Assembly: GCA_024413595.1 (NCBI GenBank)
Contig: JAKSUC010000002.1
Coordinates: 99,335-131,341 of the forward strand
Direction of reading: 5' to 3'
Source: Bacteroidales bacterium
Lineage (GTDB): Bacteria > Bacteroidota > Bacteroidia > Bacteroidales > UBA3824
Length of the DNA stretch: 32,007 nt
Shown: one piece after another, positions 1 through 8,541 of the stretch
How positions within the stretch are numbered: position 1 is the first letter of the stretch
Layout of the letters: each line of letters begins with the position of its first letter
Notes under the pieces: model-generated
Seen by the model: only the letters and a program-made list of their open reading frames with translations
Databases searched by the model: none
Told to the model about the DNA's origin: nothing
Translations under genes and position numbers: made by a program

Positions 1-2
1 TA

Positions 3-1709
3 TGAAATGCCTAGCATAACCATAAAACCGCCAGGCACACCATGACCTAAACAATCAACTAAAATTAAAAATGAAAAATCACCATAGTTTTCAACAATAA
101 AAAAGTCTCCACTAACAATTTCTTTTGGTTTATATAAAATAAAACTTTCAGGAAATAAAATTTTTAAATCACTTTCGTTAGAAATAACTGCCTTTTGAAT
201 TCGTTCTGCATAAACAATACTATCGTGAATTTGTTTAGCAAGTTTTTCTTCTTCAGCCTTTTGAAAACAAATATTATCTCTGAGCGACATAATCTCAGAT
301 TGTTGATTGATTAAATCAATATTTTTGTTATTTAATATTTTATTATTTTTTTTTCTCTTTATTAAAATTTGACTAACTATTATAAATGATATTAATAGTA
401 AAAATAAAATAGTAAAAATTCCGTATGTTGTAATTTGAATTCTTCTATAATTAGAATTTGATTTTTGAGTATTAAAAAAAGAAAATTGATTAATTAATAA
501 TTTTTTACTATTAAAATCTATTTGAGATTTAATTTCAATTTCTTTTTTTAAAAGATTTTGGTTTGTAAGTTCAACTTGTAAAGAGTCATATTTATATGTA
601 TTATTTAAAGATTCTTTGTATTTTTCTAATTTGTTTAAAATAATTGATTTAAGTTTGTAATATTTAGACATAAAATAAATATCATTGTAAATTGATTGAG
701 TATCAATATTTTGTAAATAATTTAAAGATTCTAAATATTGTTTATTTTTTAAACAAATACTTGGTAAAATAAGTAATATTTCATTGTCAATTATTGTTGA
801 ATTATTATTACATTTGTTATATTTATTAAAGTAATATAAACAACTATCTAAATAGTTATTTTGATTATATTTTGACAAATAAAGATAAATTTTACACAAA
901 TTAATATAATTTTTACAATGAATATTATTAACAATAGAATCTTTATTACTAAATGTATTAAGAATTTTATTTGACAATAAAGAAAACTTAATAGCTTCGT
1001 TTAATTTTAAATTTAATACAGAAGAATCAGCTTCCCTATATTGAAAAATATAATTTGAAGCAATATTAGAAAATGAATAAGCCGTTAAAATAGAATCATT
1101 TAATTGAGAAGCAAGTTCAATATTTTTAAAGTAATAATAATAAGAATCTTTATAATAATTATTATTAAAAGTAAAAATAGCTAATTTGTTGTTTATTGAA
1201 ATTGCATCATTATAATTATGATTTAATTCTTTTAATAAAATAGCATTATCATAACAATAAAACATGTCGGAATAAACACCAATATTCATATAAACCTCCG
1301 CTAATCCTAAATAAGCGTCAATTAGTAAATTGTTCAAATTTAAGTATTTAGCATGATTAATAGATAATAGAAAAGCATTAATAGACGCATAGTAAAATTT
1401 TAATTTATAAAAATTTTTAGCCATTAAAATAAAACATCTACATGTGTTTATATTTGGAAAAGATTGTTGTAAAAAATGATGAGCTTTAAAAGAAAAAAAT
1501 AAAGCAGAGTCTGGATTATTAGTAACTTCTGCCATATTTAAATAATAATCAATTTGATTATCAGTTTTGTTTTCAAAAGAAATTGATTGATATATAGAAT
1601 CGTATTTATATAAACCAATCAACTCTCTATCAATGTTATAACTGTTTTGAGCTACAACAAATAGCGACCAAAATAATTCTATTAAGATTAATATAAATCT
1701 TTTATCCAT
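3..1709 (-). CDS. TPR-SpoIIE family protein phosphatase, 3' end truncated by window edge
   Basis: I translated this frame by hand. It starts with ATG at 1709 and stays open to the window edge, giving 569 codons; the C-terminal part of the phosphatase domain lies outside. It opens with a short basic, hydrophobic signal peptide ending near VVAQ, then about 380 residues of TPR-like helices. A single TM helix follows (around codon 430), then a helix reading YAERIQKAV. The catalytic domain begins with VSGDFF and reaches DCLGHGVPGG at 28-56. Family knowledge: PP2C-like SpoIIE domains dephosphorylate Ser/Thr residues, classically on anti-anti-sigma factors, using Asp-bound metals. The inferred role is envelope sensing with a cytoplasmic phosphatase output. 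It is transcribed divergently from the paralogue at 1841. Oddity: Leu554 stands where the other four copies have Thr (DCTGHG). The family is certain; the ligand and target are unknown. Confidence 0.9.
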   Translation of the reverse strand, partial: MDKRFILILIELFWSLFVVAQNSYNIDRELIGLYKYDSIYQSISFENKTDNQIDYYLNMAEVTNNPDSALFFSFKAHHFLQQSFPNINTCRCFILMAKNFYKLKFYYASINAFLLSINHAKYLNLNNLLIDAYLGLAEVYMNIGVYSDMFYCYDNAILLKELNHNYNDAISINNKLAIFTFNNNYYKDSYYYYFKNIELASQLNDSILTAYSFSNIASNYIFQYREADSSVLNLKLNEAIKFSLLSNKILNTFSNKDSIVNNIHCKNYINLCKIYLYLSKYNQNNYLDSCLYYFNKYNKCNNNSTIIDNEILLILPSICLKNKQYLESLNYLQNIDTQSIYNDIYFMSKYYKLKSIILNKLEKYKESLNNTYKYDSLQVELTNQNLLKKEIEIKSQIDFNSKKLLINQFSFFNTQKSNSNYRRIQITTYGIFTILFLLLISFIIVSQILIKRKKNNKILNNKNIDLINQQSEIMSLRDNICFQKAEEEKLAKQIHDSIVYAERIQKAVISNESDLKILFPESFILYKPKEIVSGDFFIVENYGDFSFLILVDCLGHGVPGGFMVMLGIS

Positions 1710-1725
1710 AACAAAATATTATATG

Positions 1726-1756
1726 CAAATATATAAAAACCACAAAAAAGAATCAA
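1726..1756 (-). promoter_or_regulatory. Promoter of the minus-strand SpoIIE gene (Bacteroidota type)
   Basis: On the minus strand TATATTTG (1726-1733) matches the Bacteroidota -7 box TAnnTTTG. TTG at 1754-1756 lies 20 bases upstream, the usual place for the -33 element. The predicted transcription start is about 10 bases before the ATG at 1709. Seen as motifs only. Confidence 0.5.
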
Positions 1757-1804
1757 TAATATAAAAAAAATAGTTTAGTATTTTTTTAGCTAGAAAATAA
1801 ACTG

Positions 1805-1812
1805 TACTTTTG
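1805..1812 (+). promoter_or_regulatory. -7 box for the tandem SpoIIE pair
   Basis: TACTTTTG matches TAnnTTTG exactly and lies 28 bases before the ATG at 1841, predicting a leader of roughly 20 bases. No clean -33 TTG is seen; an AT-rich stretch ending TTTAG sits upstream. It shares a 131-base intergenic region with the divergent promoter at 1726-1756, so the two could be co-regulated. Confidence 0.5.
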
Positions 1813-1840
1813 CATATTCGGGTTATATATAATTAATATA

Positions 1841-4015
1841 ATGAAAATATTATTATTATCAATTTTATTACTAATAAGTATAAATATTTCTGCGCAAACA
1901 AAAAATTATATTGATAGTTTAGAAGCAGTTGTAAACAACAATATAAGTGATAGTGCAGTTTTAAATGCCTGTACTCAAATTGGAAAATATAGTCCTGATG
2001 CTAAGCAAGTTGTTAAATATTCAAATCATGCAATAATTTTAGGATTAAAACTTAAAGATACATTATCAATAATAAAAAATTATGATTACTTGGGTTGGGC
2101 TTATTCTAATCAACAAGATTTAGATAGCGCCTTATTAAGTTATGAAAATTCATACCAATTATCAGAAAAAATAAACGATAAATATCACGAAGCAATTTCT
2201 TTAATGGGTTTAGGAACAATTTATCACGCCAAAAAAGAAAATATGCCTATGTTAGATTCTTATAATAAGTGTGTTAGCTTATTTATAGAACTCAATGATA
2301 CAACAAATCTTTTAATGTTATACGAAACATTAGCATCAATATACAAAGAGTCAGGTCTTTATAAAAAATCATACGAATATTTATATTTAGGACTTCAATA
2401 TGCAATAGAAAAGAATGATACCACTACTATGGCTCAATTTTATTTGAGTTTAACAAAATCACTTATTGCTCAATATTCATTTATGGATCCTAAAATAAAA
2501 AAATCAAAATATCAAATTGCATTAAATTATTGCGAGAAAGCAAAATCACTACTAAAAAATAAAAATATAGAAAAAACAACTTTAGAAATTTATATATTAT
2601 TAAGCGAAATCTTTAATTCTTATATTGAACTAGATAATAATATTAGTAATTTAGATTCAAGTTCATATTATCTTAAAATTATTAATGATAATATTGATAA
2701 ATTAACCACCCCCGAACTCAAAATACTTTATAATGTTGAATTAGCACGAAATTATAATTTTAAAAACAAACCAAAAGAAGCAATAAATGCCCTAAATTCT
2801 GTAGCTGATTTAAATAAAGACGTGACGTCTTTATCATTAAATGTATTATATTATTACTCATTAGCACGGAGTTATGAGCCTTTAAAAATTTATGAAAAGG
2901 CAAGAGATAATTATATGACATTTATGAAATTGTATCGTCAACAAATTAGTACATATATGACTAGTACTATTGCAGAAATTCAATTTCAAATATCATTTGA
3001 AAATGAGAAAAAACACGCTGCAATAGAAAAACAAAAAATAGAAGAGCAATTATCTCATTCACAGAAAGAATTTCATTTTAGAATATTAATATCAATAATT
3101 ATTATTGTATTGGTTGGTTTTGTTTTAATAATATTGTTACGATTATATTATACTAAACAGCAAGCTAACAAATGCTTAAACCTAATGAATCAAGAATTAT
3201 TATCACAAAATGAAGTAATAAATAGACAGAAAGATAGTATAGAACAATCAGTTTTTCAAATAAACGAAAGTTTATTATATGCCAAACGAATTCAAGAAGC
3301 AGTATTATCAACAGAAGCCGAATTAAAAGCTTTATATCCCGATAGTTTTGTATTATATAAACCACGAGAATGTGTTTCTGGTGACTTTTATTTAATAAAA
3401 AAAATTGGTGATACAAACATAATTATTGAAGCAGATTGTACAGGACACGGCATTCCTGGGGGATTTTTATCAATGTTGAGTATTTCTGCTCTACGAGATA
3501 TTTTATCAAATAGTAGTCAGAATATTATTTCTCCTGCAAAAATTTTAAACCAAATCAGAGAATTTATTGTTTCAGTAATGGTAGACAAAGATAATAACAA
3601 TTGTAGAATATCAGATGGAATGGATATGACAATTTGTGCAATAACAAATTATAAAATGTTGTTTGCAGGAGCAAATCAAAATATTGTAATAGGAAACAAA
3701 AATCAAACAATTAGGTATAAAGGAAATAGAATGCCAGTTGGACGATATTTTACAGAAATAAAAGAATTTGACGAACAATTGATAGAAATTAATTCAGGAG
3801 ATATGGTATATATATATTCTGATGGAATTGCTGATCAATTAGGAGGTGTATCAAAGAAAAAATTTTCTCATAGACAATTAGAGATATTTTTTAAAGAAAA
3901 TAATCAATTGCTGTGTCAGATACAAAAAGAAAAAATAATTAATTCCATAAATCAATGGATGAAAGGTATTTTTCAAGTAGATGATATAACGTTAATTGGA
4001 TTTAGAATTAATTAA
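1841..4015 (+). CDS. TPR-SpoIIE family protein phosphatase, tandem copy 1
   Basis: The protein has 724 residues. A signal peptide (residues 1-19, ending ISAQ) leads into TPR-like helices (about 20-380) with a YLGWAYSN-type repeat. A coiled coil and one TM helix (414-437) follow, then a signalling helix with YAKRIQEAV and a SpoIIE/PP2C domain (about 495-724). The metal and catalytic motifs are intact: SGDF (D515), ADCTGHG (532-537), DGMDM (592-596), SDG (D661) and VDDIT (D714, D715). Family knowledge: such domains are metal-dependent Ser/Thr phosphatases. Inferred topology places the TPRs in the periplasm and the phosphatase in the cytoplasm. The gene downstream is a full-length paralogue of identical length 14 bases away, so the pair is probably co-transcribed and arose by tandem duplication. 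The substrate and signal cannot be named. Confidence 0.93.
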   Translation: MKILLLSILLLISINISAQTKNYIDSLEAVVNNNISDSAVLNACTQIGKYSPDAKQVVKYSNHAIILGLKLKDTLSIIKNYDYLGWAYSNQQDLDSALLSYENSYQLSEKINDKYHEAISLMGLGTIYHAKKENMPMLDSYNKCVSLFIELNDTTNLLMLYETLASIYKESGLYKKSYEYLYLGLQYAIEKNDTTTMAQFYLSLTKSLIAQYSFMDPKIKKSKYQIALNYCEKAKSLLKNKNIEKTTLEIYILLSEIFNSYIELDNNISNLDSSSYYLKIINDNIDKLTTPELKILYNVELARNYNFKNKPKEAINALNSVADLNKDVTSLSLNVLYYYSLARSYEPLKIYEKARDNYMTFMKLYRQQISTYMTSTIAEIQFQISFENEKKHAAIEKQKIEEQLSHSQKEFHFRILISIIIIVLVGFVLIILLRLYYTKQQANKCLNLMNQELLSQNEVINRQKDSIEQSVFQINESLLYAKRIQEAVLSTEAELKALYPDSFVLYKPRECVSGDFYLIKKIGDTNIIIEADCTGHGIPGGFLSMLSISALRDILSNSSQNIISPAKILNQIREFIVSVMVDKDNNNCRISDGMDMTICAITNYKMLFAGANQNIVIGNKNQTIRYKGNRMPVGRYFTEIKEFDEQLIEINSGDMVYIYSDGIADQLGGVSKKKFSHRQLEIFFKENNQLLCQIQKEKIINSINQWMKGIFQVDDITLIGFRIN

Positions 4016-4029
4016 TTTCAATTTATATT

Positions 4030-6204
4030 TTGAAAAATATATTATTATATATATTATTATTATTTTCAACTACTATTTATGCTCAAGATGTAGACATTGA
4101 AATTCATGAGATAGATAGCTTAAGAAATATTGTTAAATATTCACATTCTGATAGTATTAAAGCTCATTGTTATTTTCAAATTTGTAATCAAAGTTCAACA
4201 ACAGATACTGTTATAAAATATAGTTTATTAGCATTAGATTATTATAAAAAACAAACAAATGATACAATTAATATAAAATTATATAATTATTTAGGTTGGG
4301 GATATTATTATAATGATGAATATAAAAAAGCATATAATAGTTATAAAAAAGCGCTAGAAATAAGTAAAAAAAATAATTTAATACAATCAAATTTAAGTAT
4401 ATCATTAAAAATGGCCAATTGCTTATCTTATATACAAGATACAGTACAAAACGAAAAATGGCTTATTTATTATTCAATTTATGAATCTGCTGTTCAAAAT
4501 AATGATACATACAATATTATTTTTTCGAATAGAATGCTTGGAGAAGAATTTATACAATTAGAACTTTATAAATCAGCATATTATCATTTTTATTTTAATG
4601 AACAAATTTGTAAAGAAATCAAAGATACTTTAAATTTAGCATACACATATATAGATATAGCATATTCATTAGTTGCTCAATATTACGATTATTCAGAAAA
4701 AAAAATTGCCACAAAAAAACTTAGAATAGCCGAGTATTATCTTGATAAAGCAACCAATTATTTAAAAAATAAGTCTTCTAATGATTTCATATTACAAACA
4801 TTTATTTGTAGAAGTATAGATATTTACAAAGATATTAATACCGAATATTATAAAATATATAAAGATCCAAAATACCTTAACAAAGCCCAAGAATATTCTT
4901 ATAAAAATATAGCATGGAATGAACATGTTGGCGATGATAATCAATTATTAAATACTTATATTAATAATGCAAATATTTATTTTTTAAAAAAAGAATATAA
5001 AAAAGGAAAAAATGAATTAGATAAAATAGCACAAGAAAAAACGTCATTTATAGAAAATAAAGAAAAATATTATAAATTATTACATGAATATTATATACAT
5101 ATAAAAGATTATAAAAATGCTTCATCAATAATGGATACATTGATGAAAGAGAAAGAATCTCAAAAAATGATTACTTCAATAATTGAAGAGTTAAAGAATG
5201 AATCTGAAATTAAATTAAAAGTAATGCAACAAAGCAAAGATCAAGAATTAGAACATAATAAAACTAAATTTAAGACAGAAAATGAATATAATACAAAACT
5301 CAATATATTATTAACTCTTGGTATTTTAATATTATTAGGACTTACTATAATAATAATAATCTTATACATATTGAGACAAAGAGCAGCAAAAGAAGTATCA
5401 AAACGTAAAGAAGAATTAGAACAAAAAGGCAAACAAATTCATAGTAGTATTGTATACGCAGAACGAATACAAAAGGCTGCATTACAACCAGTTGGATATG
5501 TAAAAAAAATATTCAATGATAGTTTTGTATATTATAATCCCAAAGATATTGTAAGTGGTGATTTTTATATGGTGTCACAAAATGAAAATTATAAATTAAT
5601 GATAGTTGCCGATTGTACAGGACATGGCGTTCCTGGAGGTTTTTTATCGATGTTAGGAATATCTGCATTAAAAGAAATAATAACCTTATATTCAGATTTC
5701 AATCCTGGAAAAATTCTTAATTCAATGCGCACCTTTGTAAAAACCACATTAAATAACGGGCAAAAAGTTGACAATAACAATCAACAATTAATGATGGCAG
5801 ATGGAATGGATATGATAGTATGTTCTTATGATGAAAAGAATAAAAAATTGTATTTTGCTGCTGCCAATCTTTGTGTTTATATTTGTAGAAATGGAATAAT
5901 GACAAGATATAAAGGAGATTCAATGCCTGTTGGTTGTTATATAATTGAAAAAGAAAACTTTACAACAAAACAAATTGATATAGAAAAAGGCGATATGATT
6001 TATTTGCCAACAGATGGATTTCAAGAACAAATAGGAGGTGAAGAACAACGACGTTATTCAATTATAAAAATGCAAAATTTCTTTGCTTCAATTTATGATA
6101 AAGATGTTGACATTCAAAATAAAATGATAGGTGATGAAATAGAACAATGGACAAAACATTACTATCAATTAGATGATATGACTATAGTAGGTATAAGATT
6201 ATAA
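4030..6204 (+). CDS. TPR-SpoIIE family protein phosphatase, tandem copy 2 (TTG start)
   Basis: The protein has 724 residues with the same plan as its neighbour: signal peptide (1-19, ending IYAQ), TPR-like region with LGWGYYYNDEY, TM helix (425-450), helix with YAERIQKAA, and an intact SpoIIE domain. Motifs are SGDF (D511), ADCTGHGVPGG (D528), DGMDM (591-595), TDG (D662) and LDDMT (D715, D716). The start is TTG at 4030. No in-frame ATG lies upstream, and the next one is more than 100 codons inside, which would remove the signal peptide. The 14-base gap to the preceding stop suggests translational coupling. Matching segments outside the catalytic domain, such as the SL(I/V)AQY block, show homology along the whole length with copy 1. 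A strong hairpin follows the stop. Confidence 0.92.
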   Translation: MKNILLYILLLFSTTIYAQDVDIEIHEIDSLRNIVKYSHSDSIKAHCYFQICNQSSTTDTVIKYSLLALDYYKKQTNDTINIKLYNYLGWGYYYNDEYKKAYNSYKKALEISKKNNLIQSNLSISLKMANCLSYIQDTVQNEKWLIYYSIYESAVQNNDTYNIIFSNRMLGEEFIQLELYKSAYYHFYFNEQICKEIKDTLNLAYTYIDIAYSLVAQYYDYSEKKIATKKLRIAEYYLDKATNYLKNKSSNDFILQTFICRSIDIYKDINTEYYKIYKDPKYLNKAQEYSYKNIAWNEHVGDDNQLLNTYINNANIYFLKKEYKKGKNELDKIAQEKTSFIENKEKYYKLLHEYYIHIKDYKNASSIMDTLMKEKESQKMITSIIEELKNESEIKLKVMQQSKDQELEHNKTKFKTENEYNTKLNILLTLGILILLGLTIIIIILYILRQRAAKEVSKRKEELEQKGKQIHSSIVYAERIQKAALQPVGYVKKIFNDSFVYYNPKDIVSGDFYMVSQNENYKLMIVADCTGHGVPGGFLSMLGISALKEIITLYSDFNPGKILNSMRTFVKTTLNNGQKVDNNNQQLMMADGMDMIVCSYDEKNKKLYFAAANLCVYICRNGIMTRYKGDSMPVGCYIIEKENFTTKQIDIEKGDMIYLPTDGFQEQIGGEEQRRYSIIKMQNFFASIYDKDVDIQNKMIGDEIEQWTKHYYQLDDMTIVGIRL

Positions 6205-6205
6205 A

Positions 6206-6230
6206 AAAACAGTCACAAAGTGACTGTTTT
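6206..6230. terminator. Bidirectional hairpin terminator between SpoIIE copy 2 and rng
   Basis: An 11-base perfect stem (6206-6216 with 6220-6230, core ACAGTCAC/GTGACTGT) has a 3-base AAA loop. It has A residues on one flank and T residues on the other, and lies between convergent genes ending at 6204 and 6249, so it can serve both strands. Confidence 0.85.
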
Positions 6231-6248
6231 GTAATTTCTTTTTAAAGA

Positions 6249-7802
6249 TTAGAAACTTAGCAAATTTCCTTCAGTGTCAAAAAAATCAAATTTAATAAGT
6301 CCATATTCAGAGTCGGATTGAATTTTAATAAGGACTTTATATTTGAGTTCCCATTTAAATCTAACTGAAATAAAACCTTTAGTAATATATGCCGCAATAA
6401 TTGGATTAACTCTTAAAACCAATCTTCTATTATCATTTTCGGCTAAAATATTCTTTAAATTTTCTTCAATTTCATCAACTAAAAGAATAGAGGAATTAAT
6501 TTCACCCGTACCGCCACATGTAGGACACGTTTCTTGGGTATTCATATTCATTTCAGGTCTTACTCTTTGACGCGTTATCTGCATAAGTCCGAACTTACTT
6601 AGCGGCAGAATATTATGCTTAGTTCTATCTGTTGCCATAGCCTCTTTCATTTTATCGAAAAGGGCTTTTTTGTTTTGGTTGAGGTGCATGTCGATAAAAT
6701 CTACAACAATAATACCTCCAATGTCTCTGAGCCTTAATTGTCGAGCAATTTCGTCTGCGGCGGCCAAATTAACATCAAGAGCATTAGATTCTTGATCAAT
6801 ATTATTGGCTCTATTGCCACTATTAACATCAATAACAAAAAGAGCTTCAGTATGTTCCATTATTAAGTAGGCTCCGTTTTTAAAAGTGACTGTTTTGCCA
6901 AACAATAGTTTTATTTGTTTTTCGATATTGAAATATCTATCAAAAAGTGAAATATTGTCGGTGTCAAGTTTTACTATTTTTTCTTTTTCAGGAGCAATAC
7001 TACCAATAAATTTTTTTGTTTCGTGATAAATTGCCACGTCATTAACAACAATACTATTAAAATTATTGTTAAGCGTATCACGCAAAATAGCACTAGTGGC
7101 ATCCATTTCTCCAACAATTAATTTAGGAGGGACACCGTTTTTAGCTAGAACTGATACTGCAGTTTCCCATCTTTCAACAAGAGATTGAATTTCTTCGTCT
7201 AAAACGGAAACTCTTCTACTTTTAGCTTCGGTTCTAACAATAATTCCATAATTTTTAGGCTTTATAGCCATAATTAATTGGCGTAATCTTTCGCGTTCTT
7301 CTTTTGATTTAATTTTTTGAGAAATAGAAACTTTGTCAGAGAACGGAAGAAGCACCAAATTGCGACCAGCAATAGAAATTTCAGAAGTTAGTCTTGGACC
7401 TTTGGTTGATATTGGTTCTTTACTAATTTGTACTAAAATTCTTTGACCTGATTGCAATTGTTCGGTTATTTTACCCTTTTTATCAATCTCGGGCAAGAGA
7501 TTAATCGTTTGAAGAGGTTTACAATTTTTCGGATTATCAATTGCTGTATGCACATATTTGTGCATAGTTGAAAACATAGGACCTAAATCTTGATAATGTA
7601 AAAATGCATCTTTTTCGTAGCCTACATCAACAAAAGCTGCATTTAATCCAGGCATTATTTTTTTTACTTTGCCTAAATAAATGTCACCTACCGAAAAATG
7701 TTTATTTCTCTTCTCTTTATGAATTTCTACTAATTGTCTATCTTGTAATAGAGCAATTACTATTTCCGACTCAGTTGCATTTATGACTAAATCGTTGTTC
7801 AC
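6249..7802 (-). CDS. rng: Ribonuclease G/E family endoribonuclease
   Basis: The protein has 517 residues, close to the usual RNase G length and without the long RNase E C-terminal scaffold. An S1-type RNA-binding region lies near residues 38-130 (VGDIYLGKV, FVDVGYEKDAFLH). The catalytic Asp pair is present in VIDVNSG (D325) and VVDFIDM (D368), 43 residues apart as in E. coli RNase E (D303, D346). The zinc link is CPTC (C426, C429). Family knowledge: it cleaves single-stranded AU-rich RNA in rRNA maturation and mRNA decay and acts as a dimer or tetramer in the cytoplasm. The start is GTG at 7802, because an in-frame TAA lies immediately upstream; the N-terminus NNDLVINATESEIVIALL fits Bacteroidota orthologues. 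It follows a small basic protein gene, with a hairpin between them. Confidence 0.96.
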   Translation of the reverse strand: MNNDLVINATESEIVIALLQDRQLVEIHKEKRNKHFSVGDIYLGKVKKIMPGLNAAFVDVGYEKDAFLHYQDLGPMFSTMHKYVHTAIDNPKNCKPLQTINLLPEIDKKGKITEQLQSGQRILVQISKEPISTKGPRLTSEISIAGRNLVLLPFSDKVSISQKIKSKEERERLRQLIMAIKPKNYGIIVRTEAKSRRVSVLDEEIQSLVERWETAVSVLAKNGVPPKLIVGEMDATSAILRDTLNNNFNSIVVNDVAIYHETKKFIGSIAPEKEKIVKLDTDNISLFDRYFNIEKQIKLLFGKTVTFKNGAYLIMEHTEALFVIDVNSGNRANNIDQESNALDVNLAAADEIARQLRLRDIGGIIVVDFIDMHLNQNKKALFDKMKEAMATDRTKHNILPLSKFGLMQITRQRVRPEMNMNTQETCPTCGGTGEINSSILLVDEIEENLKNILAENDNRRLVLRVNPIIAAYITKGFISVRFKWELKYKVLIKIQSDSEYGLIKFDFFDTEGNLLSF

Positions 7803-7851
7803 TTAAAATAAGTTTTTTCCTGAAATTCAGGTGATTAAAGGTTAAAACAGA

Positions 7852-7895
7852 AAAAAATCAAAAAGAGAAAAATTAATCACTCTTTTTGATTTTTT
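7852..7895 (-). terminator. Hairpin terminator or attenuator ahead of rng
   Basis: A 16-base perfect stem (7852-7867 with 7880-7895; core ATCAAAAAGAG/CTCTTTTTGAT) has a 12-base loop. On the minus strand the stem ends in six U residues. It lies 24 bases past the stop of the small basic protein and about 50 bases before the rng start. It may end the HU/basic-protein transcript, or reduce read-through into rng if rng lacks its own promoter; I found no TAnnTTTG box for rng. Confidence 0.75.
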
Positions 7896-7918
7896 CTTAA
7901 GTTTACTAGACCAAGATA

Positions 7919-8008
7919 CTATTTTTTCTTGTGTCTATCTTTACGCAAACGTTTTTTACGTTTGTGTGTTGCCATTTTATGACGTTTTCTTTTTTTTCCG
8001 CTTGGCAT
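7919..8008 (-). CDS. AURKAIP1/COX24-domain small basic protein (ribosome-associated type)
   Basis: This 29-residue ORF runs from ATG at 8008 to TAG at 7919. Its composition is extreme: Lys, Arg and His make up about two thirds of the residues. The sequence begins MPSGKKRKRHKMATHKRKK and ends RHKKK. I recognise it as the very short AURKAIP1/COX24 (mitochondrial mS38-like) domain protein found across Bacteroidota, a family associated with ribosomes; ribosomal function here is inferred from family membership. It lies 50 bases after HU and before rng on the same strand, and is followed by a strong hairpin. It is easily missed by length cut-offs. Confidence 0.88.
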   Translation of the reverse strand: MPSGKKRKRHKMATHKRKKRLRKDRHKKK

Positions 8009-8058
8009 TTTGTTTATTTTTTAATAGTTAAAAAAATTAATTTATTGCAAGCTTAACA

Positions 8059-8340
8059 TTACTTGTCACCTTTAACCTTGCTAACAAAAAGTTTAGAAGG
8101 TTTGAAAGCTGGAATGTTATGTTCGGGAATAATAATGGTAGTGTTTTTAGAAATGTTTCTAGCTGTTTTTTCAGCTCTTGTTTTGATTACAAAACTACCG
8201 AAACCACGTAGATATACGTTTTTCTTTTCTACCAAAGAATCTTTAATTGTATCCATGAAAGCTTCTACTGCTTTCTGTACAGTTACTTTTTCAATTCCCG
8301 TATTTTTGGAAATTTCGTTTACGATGTCTGCTTTTGTCAT
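8059..8340 (-). CDS. HU family DNA-binding protein
   Basis: The 93-residue protein matches the HU/IHF fold: an N-terminal helical dimerisation part (MTKADIVNEISKNTGIEK, then AVEAFMDTI), the GFGSF motif (about 47-51), and the DNA-binding arm followed by IPAFKPSK. Family knowledge: the dimer bends and compacts DNA in the nucleoid. Oddity: the arm tip reads RNISKNT rather than the classic RNPQTG, so the DNA-intercalating proline of E. coli-type HU is absent. I recall the same variant in other Bacteroidota, so this is a clade trait rather than damage. A -7 box lies about 50 bases upstream, with phased A-tracts beyond. It probably shares a transcript with the basic protein gene that follows. Confidence 0.96.
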   Translation of the reverse strand: MTKADIVNEISKNTGIEKVTVQKAVEAFMDTIKDSLVEKKNVYLRGFGSFVIKTRAEKTARNISKNTTIIIPEHNIPAFKPSKLFVSKVKGDK

Positions 8341-8388
8341 TGCTAAAAATATTTAATTTTCAATATATTACATTTCTTAATTGCGATG

Positions 8389-8396
8389 CAAATATA
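8389..8396 (-). promoter_or_regulatory. -7 box of the HU gene
   Basis: Minus-strand TATATTTG matches TAnnTTTG, about 50 bases before the HU start codon. No clear -33 TTG is seen at the usual distance. Helically phased A-tracts (8430-8461) lie further upstream and may act as an UP-like element. Confidence 0.45.
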
Positions 8397-8429
8397 GAGT
8401 TTTTATTATAGAAATAAAATTAAAATCGC

Positions 8430-8461
8430 TTTTTTTTTTAATTTTTTTTATTTTTTTTTTT
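8430..8461. repeat. Three phased A/T tracts upstream of HU
   Basis: T-runs of 10 (8430-8439), 8 (8442-8449) and 11 (8451-8461) bases are separated only by AA and A. Their centres are about 10.5-11 bases apart, one helical turn, which is the arrangement of intrinsically bent DNA. They lie about 35-70 bases upstream of the HU -7 box. The rest of 8341-8541 is AT-rich spacer between lolA and HU with no ORF that I can support. Confidence 0.6.
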
Positions 8462-8541
8462 GCTTAATGTTTGGTTGTCAATATAATAATTGTAAAATAG
8501 TATTGTAGTTTATTGTTAATCAATTATTTATATTAACCATT

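Noticed and set aside
3165..3416. Minus-strand open frame inside SpoIIE copy 1
   Set aside because: It is antisense to the conserved TM and phosphatase sequence; its hydrophobic character comes from AT-rich antisense codons.
8063..8356. Long plus-strand open frame opposite the HU gene
   Set aside because: It mirrors HU almost exactly in extent, has no family resemblance, and HU is certain on the other strand.
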